Source of the DNA: DASYLJ01 sp964432595
Lineage (GTDB): Bacteria; Desulfobacterota; Binatia; DP-6
Assembly: GCA_964432595.1 (NCBI GenBank)
Contig: CAYSOF010000020.1
Span: 65,521 to 129,520, forward strand
Length of the DNA: 64,000 nucleotides
Direction of reading: 5' to 3'
The notes beneath the pieces were generated by a model. The model saw only the letters and a program-made list of their open reading frames with translations, did no database searches and was not told the origin of the DNA. The first letter of the stretch is position 1. Every line of letters begins with the position of its first letter. This document shows, piece after piece, positions 1 to 7,305 of the stretch. A program made the position numbers and the translations under genes.

Positions 1-1803
1 CCGCTCCTCGACGAAGAACGATTGGCCGGCCAGACCACGAACGTGTTCGCCCTGGACAACATCTCGTCCCAGCGTCCTCCCGGGGATTTCCCCGTGCAGT
101 TCTGCGGGCGAACTTTCGGTCCGGGGAAGGGTTACTGGAAAACTGGCGAGTTGGGCATGAAGCGGTTGATCCGAGCGAACCGCATCGGCCAAGCTGCCAG
201 CAGCCTTCGATACGTTCGCTTCCTGGACGACTTCCGGGCGCAAGCCATTGGCAACGTGTGGGGCGACACGGGAACAGGCAGCTTCACGGACGAGAAAATT
301 TACGTCGTTCAGAGCGGGACGAAGGTTGTGCAGCGCTGCGTTCTCATGGCCACCGACCCCGGCGACCTCGTGCTCGACCCGACCTGCGGCTCCGGCACAA
401 CCGCCTACGTTGCCGAGCAGTGGGGCCGACGCTGGATCACCATCGACACCTCCCGCGTCGCCCTGGCTCTCGCGCGCGCCCGCATCATGGGCGCCCGCTA
501 CCCCTTCTATCTCCTCGCCGACTCGCGCGACGGCCAGATGAAGGAAGCCGAGATCACCCGCACCGCGCCGAGCACGAAGCCCTCGCACGGCAACATCCGC
601 CACGGTTTCGTCTACGAGCGCGTGCCGCACGTAACGCTCAAGTCGATCGCCAATAACGCGGAGATCGACGTGATTTGGGAGAAGTGGCAGGCGGTGCTCG
701 AGCCGCTACGCGAGAAGCTGAACGCGACGCTCGGGGAACCCTGGCAGGAGTGGGAGGTGCCGCGCGACGCCGATCCGACCTGGTCGAAGACCGCGCGCGC
801 GCTCCACACCGACTGGTGGGAAGCCCGCATCGCACGTCAGAAGGAGATCGACGCGTCGATCTCCGCGAAGGCCGAGTACGAATACCTCTACGACAAGCCC
901 TACGACGACAAGCGCAAGGTCCGCGTCGCCGGGCCGTTCACGGTCGAGAGCCTGAGTCCGCACCGCGTGCTCGGCGTCGACGAGAACGACGAGCTGATCG
1001 ACACGCTCCGCGACGCCGGCGATGGCTACGCCGCCACGCAGTCCTTCCCGCAGATGATCCTCGAGAACCTGAAGATGGCCGGCGTCCAGCAGGCCCACAA
1101 GGAAGACCGGATCGCGTTCACCGCGCTCACGCCGTGGCCCGGCGAGCTGGTGTGTGGCGAGGGGCGCTACCTCGAGGGCGACACCGAGAAGCGAGCCGCC
1201 ATCTTCATCGGGCCCGAGTTCGGCACCGTGCAGCGCGCCGACCTGGTCGCCGCCGCCCGCGAGGCCGGCGACGCCGGCTTCGACGTGCTCGTCGCCTGCG
1301 CGTTCAACTATGAGGCCCACGCCACCGAGTTCAACAAGCTGGGCAGGATCCCCGTGCTCAAGGCCCGCATGAACGCCGACCTGCACATGGCCGACGACCT
1401 GAAGAACACCGGCAAGGGCAACCTCTTCGTCATCTTCGGCGAGCCGGACATCACGGTGCTGCCCGAGACGGGCGGCAAGCTCCGCGTGAAGGTGAACGGC
1501 GTCGACGTCTTCAAGCCCCAGACCGGCGAAGTCGTGAGCGACGGCGCCGACGGCATCGCCTGCTGGTTCGTCGACACCGACTACGATGAAGAGAGCTTCT
1601 TCGTCCGCCACGCCTACTTCCTCGGCGCGAACGATCCCTATGGCGCGCTCCGCACCACGCTGAAAGCAGAGATCGATCCGGACGCCTGGGCGGCGCTCAA
1701 CAGCGACGTGTCGCGGCCGTTCGAGAAGCCGAAGAACGGACGGATCGCGGTGAAGGTCATCAACCATCTGGGGGACGAGGTCATGAAGGTGTTCCGGGTC
1801 TGA
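1..1803 (+). CDS. site-specific adenine DNA methyltransferase, type III Mod-like (5' end outside window)
   Basis: The reading frame is open to the window edge, so the N-terminus is missing. It carries an AdoMet-binding motif I, DPTCGSGTT, encoded from about position 376, followed by a segment where the next strand ends in an acidic residue (WITIDTS). In beta-class N6-adenine or N4-cytosine methylases the DPPY catalytic motif precedes motif I, so it should lie upstream of the window. The long C-terminal part, ending in VKVINHLGDEVMKVFRV, resembles the tail of type III Mod-like methylases as I remember them. Such genes are usually followed by a Res-type helicase/nuclease; here an ATPase and a UvrD-type helicase follow instead. 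Whether the protein is active cannot be judged without its N-terminus. Confidence 0.82.
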   Translation, partial: PLLDEERLAGQTTNVFALDNISSQRPPGDFPVQFCGRTFGPGKGYWKTGELGMKRLIRANRIGQAASSLRYVRFLDDFRAQAIGNVWGDTGTGSFTDEKIYVVQSGTKVVQRCVLMATDPGDLVLDPTCGSGTTAYVAEQWGRRWITIDTSRVALALARARIMGARYPFYLLADSRDGQMKEAEITRTAPSTKPSHGNIRHGFVYERVPHVTLKSIANNAEIDVIWEKWQAVLEPLREKLNATLGEPWQEWEVPRDADPTWSKTARALHTDWWEARIARQKEIDASISAKAEYEYLYDKPYDDKRKVRVAGPFTVESLSPHRVLGVDENDELIDTLRDAGDGYAATQSFPQMILENLKMAGVQQAHKEDRIAFTALTPWPGELVCGEGRYLEGDTEKRAAIFIGPEFGTVQRADLVAAAREAGDAGFDVLVACAFNYEAHATEFNKLGRIPVLKARMNADLHMADDLKNTGKGNLFVIFGEPDITVLPETGGKLRVKVNGVDVFKPQTGEVVSDGADGIACWFVDTDYDEESFFVRHAYFLGANDPYGALRTTLKAEIDPDAWAALNSDVSRPFEKPKNGRIAVKVINHLGDEVMKVFRV

Positions 1804-1825
1804 GAATTATTGGGAGTTTAGGCGG

Positions 1826-1867
1826 TTATACTCGATAGCGTGAATAACCAGGCATAAACGAGTATAA
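1826..1867. promoter_or_regulatory. AT-rich inverted repeat before the ATPase gene
   Basis: A perfect 9-bp inverted repeat, TTATACTCG (1826-1834) and CGAGTATAA (1859-1867), is separated by 24 bases in the gap between the methylase stop and the ATPase start. The left arm contains TATACT, a good -10-like hexamer. The gap is far more AT-rich than anything around it. It could be an operator or promoter for the ATPase-helicase pair; no regulator gene is adjacent. Confidence 0.4.
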
Positions 1868-1876
1868 ACAACGCTC

Positions 1877-3067
1877 ATGGACCCGATCGCGAACCCCTTC
1901 TCGCCAGGCGCAGGGGCTCCGCCGCCCGAGCTGGTAGGCCGCGACCCCGTTCTGGAGCAGGCCCGAATCCTTCTCGGTCGTGTCAAGGAACGGCGGCCCG
2001 AGAAGAGCATGCTGCTGACTGGTCTGCGTGGCGTGGGCAAGACGGTGTTGCTCAACGAGATCGAGCGCCTGGCCAAGCAGGCGGGCTACCGGACGATCTC
2101 GATCGAAGCGCACGAGGACAAGCCGCTCGGCCCGCTGATCGCGGCGCACTTGCGTACTCTGCTCTATGATCTCGATCGGTTGGCGGGAGCAGGCGACAGG
2201 GTACGGAGAGGCCTGCGCGTTCTGCGGAGCTTCATCGGCGGGCTCAGGATCACGATCGGGGACATCACGCTGGGGCTCGACATCGACCCGGAGGCGGGCG
2301 CCGCGGACAGCGGCGACATCGAGATCGACCTTCCGAACCTCTTGGTCGCGATCGGGGAGGCCGCCGAGGAGCGCAAGAGTGCGGTCGCCGTGCTCATCGA
2401 CGAAATCCAGTACTTCGGGCAGCGGGAGCTCGGCGCGCTCATCATGGCCATGCACAGGCTGCAACAGCGTCAGCTCCCGATCGTGCTGCTTGGGGCCGGC
2501 CTCCCGATCCTGCCGGGATTGGCCGGAGAGTCGAAGTCCTACGCCGAACGCCTGTTCAGCTTTCCCGATGTCGGTGCGCTATCCGAAGAGGACGCCGCGA
2601 GAGCGTTGCGGGAGCCGGCGCAGGCGGCAGGCGTCGTGTTCGAGCCCGCCGCGCTGCGCGAGGTGTTTCGCCTCACCAAGGGATACCCGTACTTCATCCA
2701 GGAGTGGGGCTATCAGGCTTGGAACCTGGCCCCGAACAGTCCGATCACCGTAGAGATCATTCGCAGCGCCACCCCAACGGTCATCGCACGCCTCGACCAG
2801 AGCTTCTTCCGGGTTCGCTTCGATCGGCTGACACCCAGCGAACGCAACTTCCTGCGTGCGATGGCCGCTCTCGGTCCCGGGGCGCATCGCACGGGAGACA
2901 TCGCCGCGGAGCTCGGCGTCAGAGTGACCAGCCTGGGACCGGTGCGCGCCAAGCTGATCAAGAAGGGGATGGTGTACAGCCCGGCGCATGGCGAGATGGC
3001 GTTCACCGTACCGCTGTTCGACGAGTTCATGATCCGTGCAATCCCCGAGTACCGCCGGCGTTCCTGA
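1877..3067 (+). CDS. AAA family ATP-binding protein (Orc1/STAND-like ATPase with C-terminal winged helix)
   Basis: This is a 396-residue ATPase. Residues 1-25 hold the VGRD segment typical of ATPases that pair an ATPase core with a winged helix. Walker A is GLRGVGKT at 49-56 and Walker B is VLIDE ending at D175-E176. A sensor-like run (IVLLGAG) follows. Residues from about 300 look like a winged helix (SERNFLRAMAALG, then TSLGPVRAKLIKKGM). Related stand-alone ATPases occur widely in bacteria without an assigned role. The start ATG follows the AT-rich repeat at 1826-1867. The stop lies 5 bases before the helicase start, so the two genes are probably co-transcribed. A regulatory or defence role is inferred only from the methylase and helicase neighbours. 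Confidence 0.8.
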   Translation: MDPIANPFSPGAGAPPPELVGRDPVLEQARILLGRVKERRPEKSMLLTGLRGVGKTVLLNEIERLAKQAGYRTISIEAHEDKPLGPLIAAHLRTLLYDLDRLAGAGDRVRRGLRVLRSFIGGLRITIGDITLGLDIDPEAGAADSGDIEIDLPNLLVAIGEAAEERKSAVAVLIDEIQYFGQRELGALIMAMHRLQQRQLPIVLLGAGLPILPGLAGESKSYAERLFSFPDVGALSEEDAARALREPAQAAGVVFEPAALREVFRLTKGYPYFIQEWGYQAWNLAPNSPITVEIIRSATPTVIARLDQSFFRVRFDRLTPSERNFLRAMAALGPGAHRTGDIAAELGVRVTSLGPVRAKLIKKGMVYSPAHGEMAFTVPLFDEFMIRAIPEYRRRS

Positions 3068-3072
3068 TCCCC

Positions 3073-5169
3073 ATGGAATTTCGCATCGCGGACACCTTCA
3101 CCGACAGCCTCGCTCGCTTGACCGGCGAGGAGCAGAAGGCCGTCAAGACGACGGCTTTCGACCTCCAGCTCGATCCCTCCAGCCCGGGCATGCGCTTCCA
3201 CCGCCTCGACAAGGCGCGCGACAGGCGATTCTGGTCGGTGCGCGTCACCAGCGATCTTCGGCTGATCGTGCACCGCAGCGACGCGAGCCTGCTCCTCTGC
3301 TACGTCGGGCATCACGACAAGGCGTACGACTGGGCCGAGCGGCGGAAGCTCGAGACGCACCCCAGGACGGGCGCCGCCCAGCTCGTGGAGATCCGTGAGA
3401 CGGTGCAGGAGATCGTCGTCCCGGTTTATCTACGCTCCGAGCCCGGGCCGACGCCGACGGCGCCCCTGCTCGCCGCCCGCTCCGACGACGAGCTACTCGG
3501 CTTCGGCGTTCCACCCGAGTGGCTCGCGGACGTCAAGCAGGCTACCGAGGACACGCTGCTCGCGCTCGTCGAGCATCTGCCCGCCGAAGCGGCGGAGGCG
3601 GTGCTCGAGATCGCCACCGGCGGCACCCCGCGCGCTGCGGAACCCTCCGCGCCGATCGAGCCGTTCGAGCACCCCGACGCGCTCCGCCGCTTCCGCGTGA
3701 TGGCGAACGTCGAAGAGCTCGAGCGTGCGCTCGAGTTCCCTTGGGAGAAGTGGACAGTCTTCCTCCATCCCGACCAGCGCGAGTTGGTCGAACACGACTG
3801 GCAGGGCCCCGCGCGCGTCACCGGCTCGGCCGGTACGGGAAAGACCATCGTGGCGCTGCATCGCGCCGTTCACCTCACCCGCCGGCACGACGACGCGCGT
3901 GTTCTCCTGACGACCTTCTCGGACACGCTCGCGCACGCGCTCCGCACGCAGCTCCGGCGACTGCTCGGCAACGAGCCCCGTCTCGCCGAGCGCATCGACG
4001 TGTACTCGCTCGACGCGATCGGGCTCCGTCTCCATAAGGCCCACCTCGGCCTGCCGTCCGTGGCGGCGCGCGAGGTCGTGGCCGGACTGATGCGCGCGGC
4101 CGCGACCGCCGTCGAGGGCCACAAGTTCGCCATGCCGTTCCTGATGGCCGAATGGGATCACGTCGTCGACGCCTGGCAGCTCGAGAGCTGGGAATCGTAC
4201 CGTGACGTGACCCGCCTGGGGCGACGGACGCGCCTGACCGAGCGACAGCGCGCGCTGACTTGGGCGATCTTCGAACGGGTGCGCGCCGCGTTGCGAGAGC
4301 AGGGGCTGATCACCGGCGCTGAGCTCTTCACGCGGCTGGCGACCACCCTGTCGGCGAGCGACAGGGGGCCGTTCGACTTCGCCGTCGTCGATGAGGCGCA
4401 AGACCTCGGTGTCGCTCACCTGCGCTTCTTCGCCGCGCTTGCGGGCCGCCGCCCGGACGCGTTGTTCTTCGCGGGGGACCTTGGGCAGCGCATCTTCCAG
4501 CAGCCGTTCTCGTGGAAGGCGCTCGGTGTCGATGTGCGCGGGCGCTCCCGGACACTGCGCGTCTGCTACCGCACTTCGCACCAGATTCGGACGCACGCCG
4601 ACCGCTTGCTCGGATCGGCGGTCACCGACGTCGACGGCAACGCCCAGACCCGCGCGGGCACCGTATCGGTGTTCAACGGGCCACCGCCGATCGTCCGCAT
4701 CCTGGCGGACGAGCCGGAGGAGAGCACGGCCGTCGCCGCCTGGATCGCCGACCGCCTGGCTGACGGCGTCCTGCCACACGAGATCGGCATCTTCGTGAGG
4801 TCCGTCGCACAGCTCCATCGGGCACGCGCGGCCGTCGAGCGGGCTGGCCTCCCGTTCAAGGTTCTCGACGACCACGTCGAAACGGTGACCGGTCAGTCCT
4901 CGCTCGGTACCATGCACCTCGCCAAGGGGCTCGAGTTCCGAGCGGTCGCGGTCATGGCATGCGACGATGAAATCATGCCGTGGCAGGCGCGTATCGAGTC
5001 GGTCGGCGACGAGGGCGACCTGCAGGAAGTGTACGAGACGGAGCGCCATCTGCTCTACGTCGCGTGCACCCGCGCTCGCGATCACCTGCTGGTGACGAGC
5101 GTCGAGCCGGGCTCGGAGTTCCTCGATGATCTGCGGGTTTCCTCGAGAGGCGCGAAAGAGTCGACATGA
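3073..5169 (+). CDS. UvrD/Rep-type superfamily 1 helicase with N-terminal ParE/RelE-like domain
   Basis: The protein has 698 residues. Residues 1 to about 95 look like a RelE/ParE toxin fold: a helical start (TDSLARLTGEEQKAV), then a strand-rich part with WSVRVTSDLRLIVH and YVGHHDKAYDWA. A linker leads into a complete SF1 helicase: Walker A GSAGTGKT (251-258), DEAQD (440-444), GDLGQRIFQ, the motif IV-like CYRTSHQIR, motif V GTMHLAKGLEF and motif VI YVACTRARD. I chose the ATG at 3073 because the toxin-like fold starts there; the frame is open upstream but overlaps the ATPase gene. The fusion suggests the ParE-like module targets or regulates the helicase, perhaps by binding nucleic acid. Similar fusions occur in other bacteria, but I know of no established function. 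Confidence 0.85.
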   Translation: MEFRIADTFTDSLARLTGEEQKAVKTTAFDLQLDPSSPGMRFHRLDKARDRRFWSVRVTSDLRLIVHRSDASLLLCYVGHHDKAYDWAERRKLETHPRTGAAQLVEIRETVQEIVVPVYLRSEPGPTPTAPLLAARSDDELLGFGVPPEWLADVKQATEDTLLALVEHLPAEAAEAVLEIATGGTPRAAEPSAPIEPFEHPDALRRFRVMANVEELERALEFPWEKWTVFLHPDQRELVEHDWQGPARVTGSAGTGKTIVALHRAVHLTRRHDDARVLLTTFSDTLAHALRTQLRRLLGNEPRLAERIDVYSLDAIGLRLHKAHLGLPSVAAREVVAGLMRAAATAVEGHKFAMPFLMAEWDHVVDAWQLESWESYRDVTRLGRRTRLTERQRALTWAIFERVRAALREQGLITGAELFTRLATTLSASDRGPFDFAVVDEAQDLGVAHLRFFAALAGRRPDALFFAGDLGQRIFQQPFSWKALGVDVRGRSRTLRVCYRTSHQIRTHADRLLGSAVTDVDGNAQTRAGTVSVFNGPPPIVRILADEPEESTAVAAWIADRLADGVLPHEIGIFVRSVAQLHRARAAVERAGLPFKVLDDHVETVTGQSSLGTMHLAKGLEFRAVAVMACDDEIMPWQARIESVGDEGDLQEVYETERHLLYVACTRARDHLLVTSVEPGSEFLDDLRVSSRGAKEST

Positions 5170-5175
5170 CTGGAC

Positions 5176-5287
5176 AGCTCGATCGTCGTCGATTCCGGCG
5201 TATGCCACGGAACGCCGTGCGTCAGAGGCACTCGCGTCATGGTGTGGCAGGTCGTGCAGCTTCTCGCGAACGGTGACTCGGTCGACG
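5176..5287 (+). pseudogene. DUF433 (antitoxin-like) gene fragment
   Basis: One frame reads IVVDSGVCHGTPCVRGTRV, then MVWQVVQLLANGDSVD. This is the core of a DUF433 domain, whose usual pattern is a glycine-rich 'GxPxxxGTRxxV' segment followed by a helix ending in 'GDSxxE'. The frame then runs into unrelated sequence on the antisense side of the next gene, so the C-terminal helices are gone, and no credible start codon lies in front. DUF433 proteins usually act as antitoxin partners of PIN-like DUF5615 toxins; none is seen here. The fragment sits exactly between the plus-strand block and the minus-strand operon, which suggests a rearrangement junction. Confidence 0.7.
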
Positions 5288-5301
5288 GACCCGATAGCAG
5301 G

Positions 5302-5829
5302 TCACCTCGCCGCCGCCGACGGCGCACACGTGAACCGGCGCCGGCTCGCGTCCAGCTCCGCGAGCCGCGCCTCGTCGGCGACGAGCGTCCGCGACAGCAC
5401 GAGCCCGCGCGTGCTCGGCGCGTCGACGCGCACCGCGCCCGCCGGCAGGTCGACGGTCGCCCCCGGCGACGCGATCACGAGATCGACGCGGCCGTCCGTC
5501 GCCTGGCGGTCGTTCCGCACGAAGAAGTTGTCGGTGTTGTCGGCGAACATCGACACCGACCAGTACGTGTCGCGCGGGACCTCCGCCGTGACGCGCACCG
5601 GGCCGTCGGCGACGTCGAAGACGCAAATCGAGTAGAGCAGGTCGGGGCTCGGACGGACGATGGCGCGCGCGGTCTCGTCCGCCCGCGGCGCGAACGTCGG
5701 GACGTTGTTGCCGCCGAGATCCGCGATCCGTGCCATCGTGACGCGCATGATGGCGCGCGGGATCGCCCACACCGCGACGACGTGCACGACCGCCGCGCCG
5801 GCGAGCGCCGCGAGGACCCAGCGCCTCAC
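5302..5829 (-). CDS. DUF1254 domain-containing protein
   Basis: This 175-residue protein has an N-terminal membrane or signal helix (WVLAALAGAAVVHVVAVWAIP). The body resembles DUF1254 proteins, with segments such as NNVPTFAPRADETARAIVRPSPDLLYS and a compact beta-rich fold around TYWSVSMFADNTDNFFVRND. The GTG start at 5829 overlaps the stop of the upstream gene in a GTGA arrangement, which supports both this start and translational coupling. DUF1254 and DUF1214 domains usually occur together, in one protein or side by side. Their biochemical role is not established. The protein is shorter than full-length DUF1254-DUF1214 fusions because the two halves are separate genes here. Confidence 0.8.
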   Translation of the reverse strand: MRRWVLAALAGAAVVHVVAVWAIPRAIMRVTMARIADLGGNNVPTFAPRADETARAIVRPSPDLLYSICVFDVADGPVRVTAEVPRDTYWSVSMFADNTDNFFVRNDRQATDGRVDLVIASPGATVDLPAGAVRVDAPSTRGLVLSRTLVADEARLAELDASRRRFTCAPSAAAR

Positions 5830-6407
5830 GCGCACCCCTCGCGACGGATGCGCGGCAGCGGCGTGCCGCCGAGATCGTCCACGACCGAGCCCTCGGGCTG
5901 GTAGAGCCGGATCGACAGCGAGAACGTCTCGCCGGGCGTGGCCGCCGTCGCGATCCAGTTCGCGTCCGACGGCTCTCCGCCGACGGCGATGGCGAACGTC
6001 CCGTCGTCGCCCCGGCGGACGCGCGTGCGATCGACCGAGTAGGCGCGACGTGGGTTCGGGACGAGGAAGTGGTCGTCGCCGTACGCGGTGATCGACCACC
6101 AGCGCGCGGGCGGGTCGCGGCCCTCGACCCGGTAGCGGCACTCGGAGCGGAGCGGCTCGCCGTCGTCGTCGGTCGTGGCGGTGTAGTAGACGGTCTCGGC
6201 GCGGTTCAGCGCCAGCAGCCCCGCGATCGCGACCGCGGCGCGCAGGTAGGGATCGGCCGTCGCCGATCCGACGTGCGCGTTCGTCTGCCACGGCCCGTTC
6301 GCGACGCCGCCGGTGAGCCCGGTGCGACGGATGCTCCAGACCGCCGATCCGACCCCGAGGACGAGCGCGGCGATCAGCGTCGCCAGAACCTTCAGCGCCG
6401 TCCTCAT
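5826..6407 (-). CDS. DUF1214 domain-containing protein
   Basis: The protein has 193 residues with an N-terminal hydrophobic helix (LATLIAALVLGVGSAVWSI). The rest fits DUF1214: LNRAETVYYTATTDDDG, then RWWSITAYGDDHFLVPNP, and a C-terminal segment with FSLSIRLYQPEG. It is the middle gene of a three-gene minus-strand operon. Its ATG overlaps the stop of the DUF4239 gene by four bases and its own stop overlaps the GTG of the DUF1254 gene. The proteins are probably exported and membrane-anchored. No catalytic residues are established for this family. Confidence 0.82.
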   Translation of the reverse strand: MRTALKVLATLIAALVLGVGSAVWSIRRTGLTGGVANGPWQTNAHVGSATADPYLRAAVAIAGLLALNRAETVYYTATTDDDGEPLRSECRYRVEGRDPPARWWSITAYGDDHFLVPNPRRAYSVDRTRVRRGDDGTFAIAVGGEPSDANWIATAATPGETFSLSIRLYQPEGSVVDDLGGTPLPRIRREGCA

Positions 6408-7165
6408 TGGTTGAGATGCTCGTACGCCCAACGCAGCGGTCCCGGCGACACGCGCAGCACGCCGTCGAACGGCCCGTCCATCTCGAGGACCAGGAACACC
6501 GCGCCGGCGACGGACATCGCGCACAGGACGAGGACCGCGATGACCGTTCCGTTCGGCGGCGCGAACAGGCCGAAGCTGGCGAACGTGATCGTGAGCCAGA
6601 AGAGGAGGATCGAGAGGAAGGGCACCGGGACCGACGTCACCGAGGCGGCGGAGACGAGCCAGCGGATGCGCAGCAGTTTCTCGGCCTCTTCGAGCGCCCG
6701 GGCGCGGAGCGCCGCCTGCGCCTCGGAAGTCGGTTTCAGATTGCGAATCCCCTCGACGATGCTCTCGACGGGCTGCGGCGCCTTGGCGACGTCGACCTCG
6801 ACCTGCGACTGCCCGCGCTGCGGCCAGATGGTCTCGATGCGGCGGCCCACCAGCTGCTGGAGCGTGTCGCGCTGGTCCTTGGTCTCCGGGCCGTACCGGG
6901 CCAGGAGCCGGTCGAGGGTCAGCACGTCCAGGGCGGAGTTCTTGATGGCGTTGTCGACGCCGTCGAAGGACCCCTTGGCCGAGGCCGTGATGAGCCCCAG
7001 CACCAGCGCCGTCATCGTCGCCACCAGGCCGATGCCGAGCTTGACGGTGTCCTTGGCGTCGGAACCCAGGTGCTCGTTTGGCAGGACCTTCCGTAGCCAC
7101 ATGCCGGCGAGCGCGCCACCGAGCGTGAAGGCGAACACCATCGTGCCGATGAGCGTGGGGTTCAT
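6404..7165 (-). CDS. DUF4239-like integral membrane protein
   Basis: This 253-residue membrane protein has two hydrophobic segments near the N-terminus (IGTMVFAFTLGGALAGMWL, then VKLGIGLVATMTALVLGLIT). A soluble central region of about 110 residues follows, then two closely spaced C-terminal helices (FLSILLFWLTITFASFGLF and VIAVLVLCAMSVAGAVFLVLEM). This layout matches DUF4239, a bestrophin-like family of unknown activity. It is the first gene of the operon, ahead of the DUF1214 and DUF1254 genes. The association suggests a joint envelope function, but nothing in the sequence identifies a substrate. Confidence 0.72.
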   Translation of the reverse strand: MNPTLIGTMVFAFTLGGALAGMWLRKVLPNEHLGSDAKDTVKLGIGLVATMTALVLGLITASAKGSFDGVDNAIKNSALDVLTLDRLLARYGPETKDQRDTLQQLVGRRIETIWPQRGQSQVEVDVAKAPQPVESIVEGIRNLKPTSEAQAALRARALEEAEKLLRIRWLVSAASVTSVPVPFLSILLFWLTITFASFGLFAPPNGTVIAVLVLCAMSVAGAVFLVLEMDGPFDGVLRVSPGPLRWAYEHLNQ

Positions 7166-7231
7166 GCGAGTCCGCGTGGACTATCTCGTCTCGTGTCCGA
7201 GGGAAACGGCACCACTTTCTCACGGATTTCC

Positions 7232-7260
7232 TTGACGGCCGGCTTCGTTCCAGCTTACCA
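7232..7260 (+). promoter_or_regulatory. putative promoter, TTGAC-N18-TTACCA
   Basis: TTGAC at 7232-7236 is followed by an 18-base spacer and TTACCA at 7255-7260, about 45 bases before the start of the Thr-linker protein gene. The same spacing occurs before two paralogous secreted-protein genes (18463 and 20030), which is the main support for the call. Confidence 0.4.
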
Positions 7261-7305
7261 CCCCCTCCGTTCGAGGCGCCGGAAGGCGGCGCCAGGGGGG
7301 AACCG

